From contig CP046179.1 in NCBI GenBank assembly GCA_014075275.1, forward strand, positions 1,125,932 to 1,189,931: DNA of 64,000 bases. Direction: 5' to 3'. Made by a program: the position numbers and the translations under genes. The first letter of the stretch is position 1. The number at the start of each line of letters is the position of its first letter. The DNA comes from Boseongicola sp. (lineage in GTDB: Bacteria > Pseudomonadota > Alphaproteobacteria > Rhodobacterales > Rhodobacteraceae). The notes under the pieces are model-generated. The model was not told the origin of the DNA, did no database searches, and saw only the letters and a list, made by a program, of their open reading frames with translations. Positions 1 to 7,711 of the stretch are shown here, one piece after another.

Positions 1-158
1 CGTTCGCCAAGCTCTGCTGCCAAAGCCTCCAACGGCTCAACCCGTGTGCCAGACAGACCAACCGTCGCCCCACGCGCATGAAGCCCACGTGCAATCGCCG
101 CCCCAATACCGCCAGACGCACCCGTCACCAATGCCGCCTTGCCTGTCAAATCGAACAT
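1..158 (-). CDS. fabG: 3-oxoacyl-ACP reductase FabG, N-terminal part (runs off the window)
   Basis: NADPH-dependent ketoreductase of the fatty acid elongation cycle, a short-chain dehydrogenase. Only the first 52 or so codons are present; the gene continues past base 1. The visible residues begin MFDLTGKAALVTGASGGIG, with the Rossmann dinucleotide motif TGASGGIG near residues 13-20. It lies just downstream of fabD on the same strand, the usual fabD-fabG order. The intergenic space to fabD carries a REP-like palindrome. The SDR fold is certain; FabG rather than another SDR follows from the fabD neighbour. Confidence 0.85.
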   Translation of the reverse strand, partial: MFDLTGKAALVTGASGGIGAAIARGLHARGATVGLSGTRVEPLEALAAELGE

Positions 159-167
159 GCTTTTATC

Positions 168-224
168 CTTCTTCTGATCAGAAAAACTCCGGGGGAGCCG
201 CCCGCCAGGGCGGCGGGGGCAGCG
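168..224 (+). repeat. REP-like palindromic element, copy 1
   Basis: Intergenic element between fabD and fabG. A T/C-rich arm (CTTCTTCTG, then an A-rich stretch and CTCCGGGGG) leads into a GC-rich hairpin, stem GCCGCCC/GGGCGGC at 197-214 with loop GCCA. Related elements occur at 29249-29294, 42745-42797 and 61368-61434. The hairpin may also act in transcript termination or mRNA stability between fabD and fabG. Confidence 0.55.
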
Positions 225-227
225 CCC

Positions 228-1169
228 CTAGCCCCGTGCCTCAAGCGCCGTAGCCACATCTGCCGATGTGCCAACCGCCCGCGTCTCAGCCTCCTTAGCG
301 ATGCGCCGGATCATTCCAGTCAGAGCCTTGCCCGCCCCGATCTCCCAGAATCCGGTCACATCGCCCTCGGTTGCCATCCAATCCACACTCTCGCGCCAAC
401 GCACCGAATGGGTGACCTGCTCGACCAATAGCCCGGACAAGGCCGCAGCACTGTTTTCAGGCCGCGCCAGAACATTGGCCACCACCGGAACCGCCGGATC
501 GCGCATCTCTACGTTGGCCAAAGCCTCAGCCATGGCCTCTGCCGCAGGTGCCATCAGTGAACAATGGAACGGTGCAGACACCGGCAGCATCAACGCGCGG
601 CGCGCTCCCCGCTCTTTGGCCAATGCCGCTGCACGCTCAACCGCGCCTTTATGGCCAGACACAACGACCTGCGCCGGGTCATTGTCGTTGGCAGCCGCAC
701 AAACTTCACCCTCTGCCGCATCTGCCGCAACCTGCCGCACGGCATCGATATCCAGGCCCAGCACTGCTGCCATGGCACCTACGCCCACAGGAACCGCCGC
801 TTGCATCGCCTTGCCGCGCAGCCTCAGCAAACGTGCGGTATCTGCAATCGAAAACGCGCCTGCCGCCGCCAATGCTGAATACTCACCCAGCGAATGCCCG
901 GCCACAAAGGCCGCATCCGTCACCGAAACCCCCTCGGCCTCCAATGCCCGCATCGCCGCCAATGATGTCGCCATCAATGCTGGCTGTGCATTCTGGGTCA
1001 GAGTCAACTCGTCCTGTTCGCCTTCCCAGATCAGCGCAGACAACTTCTCGCCCAGCGCATCGTCAACTTCGTCGAAAACCGCCTGCGCCGCCGGATAGGC
1101 TTCGGCCAAGTCGCGACCCATGCCAATCGTTTGCGCACCCTGTCCGGGAAATACAAATGCCAGGCTCAT
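228..1169 (-). CDS. fabD: malonyl-CoA:ACP transacylase FabD
   Basis: Transfers malonyl from CoA to acyl carrier protein to supply fatty acid synthesis. The 313-residue product starts MSLAFVFPGQGAQ and carries the family fingerprint: FPGQGAQ near the N-terminus, the nucleophile motif GHSLGEYS (Ser about 93), an Arg in RLRGKAM (about 118) and the His of APFHCSLM (about 202). I place the start at 1169, not at the upstream ATG at 1184, because a strong GGGAG ribosome binding site sits about 7 bases before it and the protein then begins at the conserved motif. fabG follows downstream. Length is normal for the family. Confidence 0.96.
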   Translation of the reverse strand: MSLAFVFPGQGAQTIGMGRDLAEAYPAAQAVFDEVDDALGEKLSALIWEGEQDELTLTQNAQPALMATSLAAMRALEAEGVSVTDAAFVAGHSLGEYSALAAAGAFSIADTARLLRLRGKAMQAAVPVGVGAMAAVLGLDIDAVRQVAADAAEGEVCAAANDNDPAQVVVSGHKGAVERAAALAKERGARRALMLPVSAPFHCSLMAPAAEAMAEALANVEMRDPAVPVVANVLARPENSAAALSGLLVEQVTHSVRWRESVDWMATEGDVTGFWEIGAGKALTGMIRRIAKEAETRAVGTSADVATALEARG

Positions 1170-1261
1170 AAACTGCTCCCTCATGTTGTTTTATTGGTCG
1201 TAACCCACCACAATGGCAGGAACAAGCAGCCAAACCGCCCCTTCAGCAAGGGATTATCACC

Positions 1262-2389
1262 ATGGCCCTATCGAACAACGCAAAATCCTACGGCAGCCTC
1301 ACCCGTGCCTTACATTGGCTAACGGCATTGGTGATCTTCACAGCGTTTCCCCTCGGCATGGTCGCTAACAGTGCACCCATCACAACCGATGCCGAGATTG
1401 CGCGTGCCATCACACTGTTTTCTCTTCATAAAACCGTTGGTATCGCCGCTCTGACATTAGGCATACTGAGGATCCCCTGGTCGCTCACACAACAAAAACC
1501 CGCTCCCATCCACCCAGATCGCCGCCTGGAAACCGCTCTTGCTGAAACCACACATTGGACGCTGACGATTGCCCTCATCGCGGTTCCGCTCTCTGGTTGG
1601 ATCAGTCACGCGGCGTCTCCCGGCCTCGCCCCGATCCTTTGGCCCTTTGGGCAATCCTTGCCCTTTATCGCGACAACAGCCACCTGGGCAGAACTCTCGG
1701 GTGGCTTTCATTGGCTGGCCACCAAACTCTTGGCAATTGCAATATTGCTGCACATCGCCGGAGCGTTGAAACACGCGATCATAGACCGCGATGACACCCT
1801 GGCCCGCATGACACGAGGCAAACCCCGTGGCCCGGGAACAGCCCGCCGCCACGTTATCCCCGCGCTGGTCGCCCTAATCATATGGTGTGCGGCGCTCGCC
1901 GGTGGCGTTTCCCTAGGCAATGCGCGCCTCAGCGCAGTCACCGCGAACAGCCCTCAATCCTGGACAATTCAGAGGCTCACATTGACGATCGCTGACGAAA
2001 CCACCCAAACCATCGCCACCGCCGAAGAGGCCGACACGTCGCTTCTACTGTCGCTCTCGCGCGGTGGAGCGGCCAGCGGCACACTGGATTTTTTCGCGCT
2101 CCTGACTTCCAACGGCACTCAATCAGGCGACACGCTCATAACCGCACTCGACCCGTTTCCGGCCATCGAATTTACCGGCGCCATCTCCGGTACCCTTCCA
2201 GACCTCACTGCTAGTGGCACACTCGGTATCGGAGGGTTCGCCGACCCCGAAGACGCCCCCAAAGCTACGCTTGCGATTTCACAAATCGACGACGATCTTC
2301 AGATTGCGGGCAAAATGGATTTTCCCGATCAACCGGGACTTACAATCGAAGTCAATGGTCTGGCCATACCCACTCCGGCAAATCCTTAA
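1262..2389 (+). CDS. cytochrome b561 / YceI-like fusion protein
   Basis: A 375-residue membrane protein with two parts. Residues 1 to about 185 form a cytochrome b561-type four-helix domain with candidate haem histidines at 18, 56, 150 and 164. A fifth hydrophobic segment follows at about 196-215. The C-terminal part, about 225-370, resembles a periplasmic YceI-type lipid-binding beta barrel: alternating polar strands, a late phrase FPAIEFTGAISG and a soluble end. In other bacteria b561 and YceI are often separate neighbouring genes, so this is a natural fusion, perhaps coupling quinol oxidation at the membrane to a periplasmic isoprenoid-binding domain. That role is inferred. It stands alone, divergent from fabD. 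Confidence 0.8.
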   Translation: MALSNNAKSYGSLTRALHWLTALVIFTAFPLGMVANSAPITTDAEIARAITLFSLHKTVGIAALTLGILRIPWSLTQQKPAPIHPDRRLETALAETTHWTLTIALIAVPLSGWISHAASPGLAPILWPFGQSLPFIATTATWAELSGGFHWLATKLLAIAILLHIAGALKHAIIDRDDTLARMTRGKPRGPGTARRHVIPALVALIIWCAALAGGVSLGNARLSAVTANSPQSWTIQRLTLTIADETTQTIATAEEADTSLLLSLSRGGAASGTLDFFALLTSNGTQSGDTLITALDPFPAIEFTGAISGTLPDLTASGTLGIGGFADPEDAPKATLAISQIDDDLQIAGKMDFPDQPGLTIEVNGLAIPTPANP

Positions 2390-2720
2390 CAGCGCGGTAA
2401 GAACCGTTAACCTGCGACGCGAAATCAGCGGCAAGACCCCGCCTCACCGACAAAAATACCGACGCGATACCGACGTAATACCGACGTGATACAGACACGG
2501 TCAAATTGACCGAAACCCCAACGAAACAACACATTTACGATTTCGCCCTTTGCGCGCAACACCCACACCCCGCACGCATCATTAACGGTTCTTGGCAATA
2601 TCCCCCATGCTCGGACCAATGCACCTGCAGTTTCGCCTAGATGTCCTGCAGTATTTCCCGCAGCATTCGCCAGCATCAAGCTGCAAACATGGAACTCAAC
2701 TCAAAGCATAGTATCGGGAT
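2390..2720. other. intergenic region with 11-bp tandem repeats
   Basis: No convincing gene in these 331 bases. The main content is the four-unit 11-bp repeat at 2456-2499, listed separately. The rest holds AT-rich stretches likely to include the promoter of the lipoprotein gene at 2721. No strong terminator is seen after the b561 gene. Confidence 0.5.
2456..2499. repeat. 11-bp tandem repeat, four units
   Basis: Four consecutive 11-bp units of consensus ATACCGACGNG: 2456-2466, 2467-2477, 2478-2488 and a diverged last unit at 2489-2499 (ATACAGACACG). The 29 bases at 2469-2497 match the reverse complement of 26735-26763 at 27 of 29 positions, so the array recurs at a second intergenic locus. 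The period is about one helical turn, as expected for a phased protein-binding site. Confidence 0.75.
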
Positions 2721-3569
2721 ATGGGAATGAAATTTTGGAACAAACCAGCTGCAATCGCTGGAATTTTTTCAGTAGTCACTCTTTCAGCTTGCGGTGGCGG
2801 CACCTCGGTCGTCGCCCCGGTTTTGGCAGATGGTGCACCAATTAATGCTGCTGACTACATCGGCAAAACATTCCCTTTCCGCTATCTTGGCGTCGATGCC
2901 AGCGGCACCCTGAATCCAACTCGTGGAACCGGTTCAATCAAAGTCATTAGCGCTACCGAAATCGAGGTTTCGGTCGATGGCCGCACCTATCTTCTGAATG
3001 AAACTTTGACCCCAGGTGAATACGAAAGAATCGATATTTCATCGACGCAGATCGATTTATCCCCGGCTCTCAGGTCATTGGGATCTAACATTATTTCCGA
3101 CTCCAGCGTCTATATCGGTGCCTATGGCTTCCAAACCGATCCGGCCGATGTACCAACCGTTGATTTCGCCCAATTCGAAGGCACCAGCGAACTCATCGTC
3201 ACCGACGGCATCGGTACCGTTAATGTCGAAAGCGGCACATCGAACTTAGAAGTGGATTTCGCCAACAACCTGTTTTCCGGCTTTGTCTACCATGGCGAAA
3301 TGCTCGGCGGCGTTGGCGAAACCATCACAATCGACGTCTTCCCCGCAGGCACGCTGACCGGCAACGAAGTCTCCGGCACTCTCATCGCCACATACGATGA
3401 CTTGATCAATCCCGTCGCAAATGTCCCGCTGAACGGAACAGATGTCGAAGGCTGGCTCTATGGGGCTGGTCACGAAAACTTAATCGGCACATTCGAAGGC
3501 AATTTCACCACCCCGCTGGACGGCAACACGCGCTTCGTTGGCGGCTTTTTTGGCGATCTGGTCCCGTAA
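2721..3569 (+). CDS. putative lipoprotein, unknown function
   Basis: A 282-residue secreted protein with a lipoprotein signal peptide: hydrophobic stretch and lipobox LSAC, giving a lipidated Cys at residue 24 followed by GGG. The rest is rich in beta-strand patterns, Gly, Thr and Asn, and ends VGGFFGDLVP. That ending and the repeated G-containing strands recall the C-terminal barrel of transferrin-binding-like (TbpB-type) surface lipoproteins, but the match is weak and I do not assign it. An alternative start is the ATG at 2727. It is convergent with acuI and has no operon partner. Base composition is slightly more AT-rich than its neighbours. Confidence 0.75.
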   Translation: MGMKFWNKPAAIAGIFSVVTLSACGGGTSVVAPVLADGAPINAADYIGKTFPFRYLGVDASGTLNPTRGTGSIKVISATEIEVSVDGRTYLLNETLTPGEYERIDISSTQIDLSPALRSLGSNIISDSSVYIGAYGFQTDPADVPTVDFAQFEGTSELIVTDGIGTVNVESGTSNLEVDFANNLFSGFVYHGEMLGGVGETITIDVFPAGTLTGNEVSGTLIATYDDLINPVANVPLNGTDVEGWLYGAGHENLIGTFEGNFTTPLDGNTRFVGGFFGDLVP

Positions 3570-3579
3570 AACAAGGCGC

Positions 3580-4566
3580 TTAGGCGTTCACATCGACGAC
3601 CACGCGCCCTTTAACTTGCCCCTTCAAAATTTCCGCCCCCAAACGCGGCAAATCGCCTAGCGTTGCAGGCTGGACCATGCCTTCCAGCTTATCCATCGGC
3701 AGGTTTTGCGCCACCCGTTCCCAGGCCCGCACGCGATTATCATAAGGCTGCATCACACTGTCGATCCCCAACAGATTAACGCCGCGCAACAGGAACGGAA
3801 TGACCGTCGCAGGCAGCCCCGCACCCCCTGCTAGTCCAACAGCCGCAACAGATGATCCATATTTCATCTGCCCGAGAACCCGCGCCAGCATGGCACCACC
3901 AACCGCATCCACACAGCCTGCCCAAGCCTCTGCTTCCAATGGCCTTTTCACGGTCTCGTTCAGTTCTTCGCGCGCCACGATCCGGCTGGCACCCAGCCCG
4001 CTCAGGTAATCGCCCGTCTCCGGCCGCCCCGTCACCGCCGCCACCTCATAGCCGAGGTTCGCCAATATCGCCGTCGCCACCGACCCCACGCCCCCGGCGG
4101 CGCCGGTCACCAAAACCTCGCCCTGATCGGGCTTCATCCCATGATCTTCTAACGCCATAACCGCCAGCATCGCCGTAAAGCCAGCCGTGCCAACCGCCAT
4201 CGCCGCCCGCGTCGTCAAACCATCCGGCAACGGAACCAGCCAGTCGGCATTCACCCGCGCCTTTTCAGCATATCCGCCCCAGTAAGCCTCGCCCACGCGC
4301 CAACCAGTTAAGACTACCTTATCGCCCGCGGCATACCGCGCATCGTCGCTGACCTCGACTGTGCCCGCAAAATCAATGCCCGGCACATGCGGGTAATTCC
4401 GCACCAGCCCGCCACCGGGTCCAACGCACAATCCGTCCTTATAATTAACGGTCGAATACTCCACAGCAACGGTCACATCGCCCTTTGGCAAACGGTCCTC
4501 GCCAATCTGTTGAACCGAGGCGCTCGTTTTGCCCTCGTCGTCCTTTTCCACCAGCAATGCCCGCAT
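3580..4566 (-). CDS. acuI: acryloyl-CoA reductase AcuI / YhdH-family quinone oxidoreductase
   Basis: A 328-residue zinc-independent medium-chain dehydrogenase of the YhdH/AcuI group, which reduces acryloyl-CoA to propionyl-CoA with NADPH and detoxifies acrylate from DMSP breakdown in marine bacteria. Visible marks: NYKD (41-44), PGIDFAG (62-68) and the nucleotide-binding motif TGAAGGVG (154-161). Catalytic-zinc ligands are absent, as expected. A GGGGAG ribosome site lies about 8 bases before the ATG. It is the last gene of a minus-strand run DinB-hydrolase-acuI. No dmdA or other DMSP gene is in the window, so the substrate is inferred from the family. Confidence 0.85.
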   Translation of the reverse strand: MRALLVEKDDEGKTSASVQQIGEDRLPKGDVTVAVEYSTVNYKDGLCVGPGGGLVRNYPHVPGIDFAGTVEVSDDARYAAGDKVVLTGWRVGEAYWGGYAEKARVNADWLVPLPDGLTTRAAMAVGTAGFTAMLAVMALEDHGMKPDQGEVLVTGAAGGVGSVATAILANLGYEVAAVTGRPETGDYLSGLGASRIVAREELNETVKRPLEAEAWAGCVDAVGGAMLARVLGQMKYGSSVAAVGLAGGAGLPATVIPFLLRGVNLLGIDSVMQPYDNRVRAWERVAQNLPMDKLEGMVQPATLGDLPRLGAEILKGQVKGRVVVDVNA

Positions 4567-4584
4567 GTCGCCGTCTCCCCGTCG

Positions 4585-5412
4585 TTAACTTTGCTTAAGA
4601 TGACCATCCAGCCACCCAATGATTTCAGGCATCACGATATCAGGATGCGTGACAGCCGCCATATGTCCCAGACCAGAAAACTCGACCAACCGCCCATCCG
4701 GCAACCGCTCCAACATCAAATCCACGATCCGCGAGGCCGAAGCCCGTGTTTCCGTGCCCCGCATCATCAATACCGGCATCTTCAAACTGGCAATATCCGC
4801 CAGCCGAACCTGTCCTTCCAGTAATTGCGCCATCCCGGCCCAATCGTCAGCAACGCGCCCAATTGTCTGTATAACATAGGCTTTGACGTGGTCTTCCGTC
4901 GCGTCCCAACTGCCAGACCCAGCCCAAAAGTCCACGAACGTTTCCGCCGCCTCTTCCTGGCGCCCAACTCGCAACAACCCATGAAGAGTCGACGAAATCC
5001 ACCAGGCATCCTTCACCTCAGGCGCTTCAGCCTCCTCCAGCAATGCAAACAAAACCGGCTCAATCATCGTCAGGCTTGCAACCGCTTCGGGCCGGGATCG
5101 AGTGACAAAGCACGCCAACGCTGCACCCAACGAATGCCCAACCAGATGCACAGGCCGGTCGCTTTGTTCAATCAGTGTTAAGACATATTCCGCATCATGC
5201 TCAAACCACGGGCGTCCATCCACGACAAATGACTCACTTCGCCCATATCCGTGCATATCGGGCGCAATAACGCGCGCATTTTGCTCCAAAGCGCTAATCA
5301 ACGGCTTCCACTGGCCCGAATGGCTGGACGAACAGTGCAGCGCGATGATCGTTTCACCGTCGCCCCCCTTGCGATAAGCCAGTTGCCGGCCGTTGATCTC
5401 GATCTGCTTCAA
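4585..5412 (-). CDS. alpha/beta-fold hydrolase
   Basis: A 275-residue hydrolase. The nucleophile elbow is GHSLGAA with Ser about 94. An oxyanion-type segment LHCSSSHSGQW lies near residues 25-35, and the likely catalytic His is in GLGHMAAVTHPD near residue 250. The motif HGYGRSE (54-60) is typical of the family. Substrate cannot be told from sequence. It sits 4 bases after the DinB gene and 18 bases before acuI, so the three are probably co-transcribed. No signal peptide, so cytoplasmic. Confidence 0.85.
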   Translation of the reverse strand: MKQIEINGRQLAYRKGGDGETIIALHCSSSHSGQWKPLISALEQNARVIAPDMHGYGRSESFVVDGRPWFEHDAEYVLTLIEQSDRPVHLVGHSLGAALACFVTRSRPEAVASLTMIEPVLFALLEEAEAPEVKDAWWISSTLHGLLRVGRQEEAAETFVDFWAGSGSWDATEDHVKAYVIQTIGRVADDWAGMAQLLEGQVRLADIASLKMPVLMMRGTETRASASRIVDLMLERLPDGRLVEFSGLGHMAAVTHPDIVMPEIIGWLDGHLKQS

Positions 5413-5416
5413 GGGC

Positions 5417-5923
5417 CTACGCGTCCGCCGGCATCATGAAAAAATCGGTCACCCTCGGAACACCACCGGCCGCCGTCACCATGGCGTTCGCCTGACCCCG
5501 ATGATGGGTCTGATGGTTGAACATATGGTTGACGGCATAACCGAATACGGCTTCGACGTCTTTGCCGGACTCGCGATGAATCCAGTGGATTTTCTGCATT
5601 AAGTCATCTGTCGCAACACGCTGTGACCATTCATAAATCCGCGCATCTACATCAACCCGACGGGCCTGCATATCAGTCCACTCACCAATCCAGTTCGGCG
5701 CATCATCGAAATAGACATCCGGCGGCGACCAATCATCAAACCGGCTCATCCAACTCACATCCGCCCATAGCAAATGATTGAGGGTGCGATGGATCAAACC
5801 AAAAAATGCCCCTCTGTCCAGTCTCCGGGCTTCGTCACTAATTCCATCAGCAGCCCCGAACAAACTTTGGTTCTGCCACCGATTATACCGCGCCATATTG
5901 TGGCAATGCTCTTGCGTAATCAT
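5417..5923 (-). CDS. DinB family protein
   Basis: A 168-residue protein of the DinB/YfiT-like metal-binding four-helix-bundle superfamily. The three metal-ligand histidines fit His50 (in RTLNHLLWAD) and His137 and His141 (in NHQTHHRGQ), the characteristic late motif. Members include thiol-dependent transferases for mycothiol or bacillithiol and many of unknown role. Since alphaproteobacteria use glutathione, the substrate is unknown. It is the first gene of the DinB-hydrolase-acuI run and is divergent from the tmRNA gene. Confidence 0.85.
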   Translation of the reverse strand: MITQEHCHNMARYNRWQNQSLFGAADGISDEARRLDRGAFFGLIHRTLNHLLWADVSWMSRFDDWSPPDVYFDDAPNWIGEWTDMQARRVDVDARIYEWSQRVATDDLMQKIHWIHRESGKDVEAVFGYAVNHMFNHQTHHRGQANAMVTAAGGVPRVTDFFMMPADA

Positions 5924-6003
5924 GGGTCATACCCTTGTCTCAAAGCCCTCAGCCGTCAAGAGCAACAGCTGCCCAAACAATCGACCTTCGACACAAATCA
6001 CCC

Positions 6004-6032
6004 TTTCAAACCGTCGCCTCAGCCCCTATATT
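6004..6032 (+). promoter_or_regulatory. candidate promoter of the tmRNA gene
   Basis: TATATT at 6027-6032 fits a -10 box and lies about 7 bases before the probable tmRNA start. A weak -35 candidate, TTTCAA at 6004-6009, is spaced 17 bases upstream. The -10 is the stronger half. Confidence 0.4.
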
Positions 6033-6038
6033 CACTAC

Positions 6039-6350
6039 GTTCCGGCAACGGGACTATGGACATAAACGCGCTCGTAATAAGCGGATCGGACCCGGGGGCG
6101 GTACCCGGCGTCTCCACCAAACATCCTTCATTTGGGGATCATGGGGACGAAATAGGATCGACGGACGTCTAAAGGGGTTTGCTTTGTCTCGGTGAGGTAC
6201 CACCGATATCGGTCCGTTAAAGCTAGTTGCAAATGACAACAAAGCTCCAATGGCGATGGCAGCGTAAGCAGTCGGAACTATTGAAATCTAAGTCCCTAGG
6301 CTTTGCAGTCTAGGGCGGGGTTCGCAGGCACCTGGCAACAGAAGCCTGCA
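6039..6350 (+). ncRNA. ssrA: two-piece (permuted) alphaproteobacterial tmRNA
   Basis: Rescues stalled ribosomes: a tRNA-like part is charged with Ala and a short ORF adds a degradation tag. The gene is circularly permuted. The acceptor piece comes first and ends with encoded CCA at 6119; its acceptor strand GTCTCC (6110-6115) pairs with GGGGAC at 6143-6148, the 5' end of the coding piece. The intervening 6120-6142 is presumably removed. The tag ORF at 6229-6267 reads ANDNKAPMAMAA then stop, a typical alphaproteobacterial tag. A hairpin (CCCTAG/CTAGGG, 6293-6315) and the terminal hairpin GCAGGC/GCCTGC (6324-6349) close the coding piece. Outer ends are estimates. The tag adaptor gene sspB lies 0.8 kb downstream. 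Confidence 0.93.
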
Positions 6351-6371
6351 CTTTCATCTCAAAAAAATTGA

Positions 6372-6400
6372 GCACTTGGCAACGGAAGTCCACGAAGTGT
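6372..6400 (+). repeat. diverged copy of the tmRNA terminal hairpin
   Basis: Bases 6372-6390 match 6328-6346, the loop side of the tmRNA terminal hairpin, at 16 of 19 positions (shared core TGGCAAC), offset by 44 bases. The copy keeps a hairpin, CACTT/AAGTG at 6374-6400. It may be a partial duplication, or a relic of integration at the tmRNA gene, a common insertion site. Confidence 0.5.
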
Positions 6401-6572
6401 CTCGTAAAATCATCATTTGGGTGTCGAAGTTGATTTTGTGCGAAAAGGCAACGCAGTGTCGGCTCTGCGGGATTTAGCTGCCGTTCGCCATTGACTATCA
6501 AAGGTCTGCCTTTGATCGACTGTCTTGAGTGCGCTAGTCACACGCACGTAAAGAAAGAGGTTGAAATTTTCT

Positions 6573-6905
6573 ATGAGTATATCGGACCCAAACTCCGTGG
6601 ATATCATTCAGGTCAGTCAGACAGAAAAAACGACCCGCCTGATTATCACGGACCATCTGGAATGGGTTGGCGGAAAGTCTGATGATGAGCACCTTTGGCA
6701 ACTACAAGAGAAGGTCAATTGCTACCTCAAGTACATTGAGAATAGCTAATTGGACTCCGACTACCCCGAGCAGAGGGAAAACCAAGTCGTCATTCAAGTC
6801 TATGGAAAATTTGACCGCTCGCCCGCCGCCGTCGTGTTCTACGGCCAAATGAAAGAAGTTTTATCAAAAGCATCTTACCTGCTAGAGTTTGTTTTGAAGG
6901 ACTGA
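6573..6905 (+). pseudogene. DUF6572-type protein interrupted by an in-frame stop
   Basis: Reading from the ATG at 6573 (MSISDPNSVD) gives a small acidic protein with the DUF6572-like phrase LIITDHLEW near residue 30. A TAA at 6747-6749 stops it after 58 residues. The same frame then continues without another stop to TGA at 6903-6905 and still reads like protein (LDSDYPEQ, VVIQVYGKF, VLSKASYLLEF), as expected of the family's C-terminal half. A single CAA to TAA change would explain it. Function is unknown. The stretch is more AT-rich than its neighbours and lies in the variable space between tmRNA and sspB, which suggests an acquired gene now decaying. Confidence 0.7.
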
Positions 6906-7150
6906 ACCCTCAGTAAATACCGTGGAGTGTTTGTTACTGGTGTGTATTTAAACTAGGAATTTCTCGCATTGCCGACATTCGAGTACTGCGCAGCATCTGC
7001 TATTTTGGGCTCAGAGCGGACGTCCGCATAAGAACATCACCGCACGCCACCCTTCCAAAAACCTCATCTCACCCCATTGAAAATTCCACGTAAATCGCCT
7101 TCCCATCGGAAGGGATTCTTCTATGCTGGGACCAATCCCCGGGAGGCGAA

Positions 7151-7627
7151 ATGGACCGAACGATCGACTACGGAAAACTGATGCATGGTGCCATGCGTGG
7201 CCTGATCCGCAAGGTGTTGGACGACATCGCGGAAAATGGCCTGCCCGGCGAGCATCATTTCTTCATCACCTTCGACACCATGCACCCCGATGTCGAGATT
7301 GCCGATTGGCTTTCTGATCGCTACCCCGAAGAAATGACCGTGGTTATGCAGCATTGGTTCGACAACCTGGATGTGACCGACGACGGCTTTGCCGTCACCC
7401 TCAATTTTGGCGATTCGCCGGAACCGCTCTACATCCCTTACGATGCCATTCGTACATTCGTGGATCCGTCTGTCGAATTCGGCCTGCGTTTCGAGTCCCA
7501 GGAAGATGACGAAGAAGAAGAAACCACGCCCTCGCCCGTAGTGGCTGTTTCCAAAGAAGAAATGGATGACGAGCCAAAATCCAAAGGCGACGCCGAGGTC
7601 GTCAGCCTGGACAGTTTCCGCAAGTAA
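7151..7627 (+). CDS. sspB: ClpXP adaptor SspB, alphaproteobacterial type
   Basis: Adaptor that binds the SsrA tag and delivers tagged proteins to the ClpXP protease. The 158-residue product has the SspB fold region in about residues 1-115 (starting MDRTIDYGKLMHGAMRG, with HHFFITFDT and the tag-groove phrase WFDNLDV) and a long acidic flexible tail. The extreme C-terminus, VVSLDSFRK, is the short ClpX-binding tail typical of the family. A GGGAGG ribosome site precedes the ATG. Its position 0.8 kb after the tmRNA gene puts tag source and tag receptor side by side, and the tag encoded here begins AND as expected for alpha-type SspB recognition. Confidence 0.93.
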   Translation: MDRTIDYGKLMHGAMRGLIRKVLDDIAENGLPGEHHFFITFDTMHPDVEIADWLSDRYPEEMTVVMQHWFDNLDVTDDGFAVTLNFGDSPEPLYIPYDAIRTFVDPSVEFGLRFESQEDDEEEETTPSPVVAVSKEEMDDEPKSKGDAEVVSLDSFRK

Positions 7628-7711
7628 TCCGCCACATTTCCGCCGCGAATTTCGACGCCTCTGGACATATTCCTTTGCGACTCTCTGACACGAGTTAATG
7701 GGGATAGCCTG

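Noticed and set aside
268-1098. 276-codon plus-strand ORF over fabD
   Set aside because: Antisense shadow of fabD: Ser/Ala-rich translation, no motif or ribosome site, and the opposite strand is a clear FabD.
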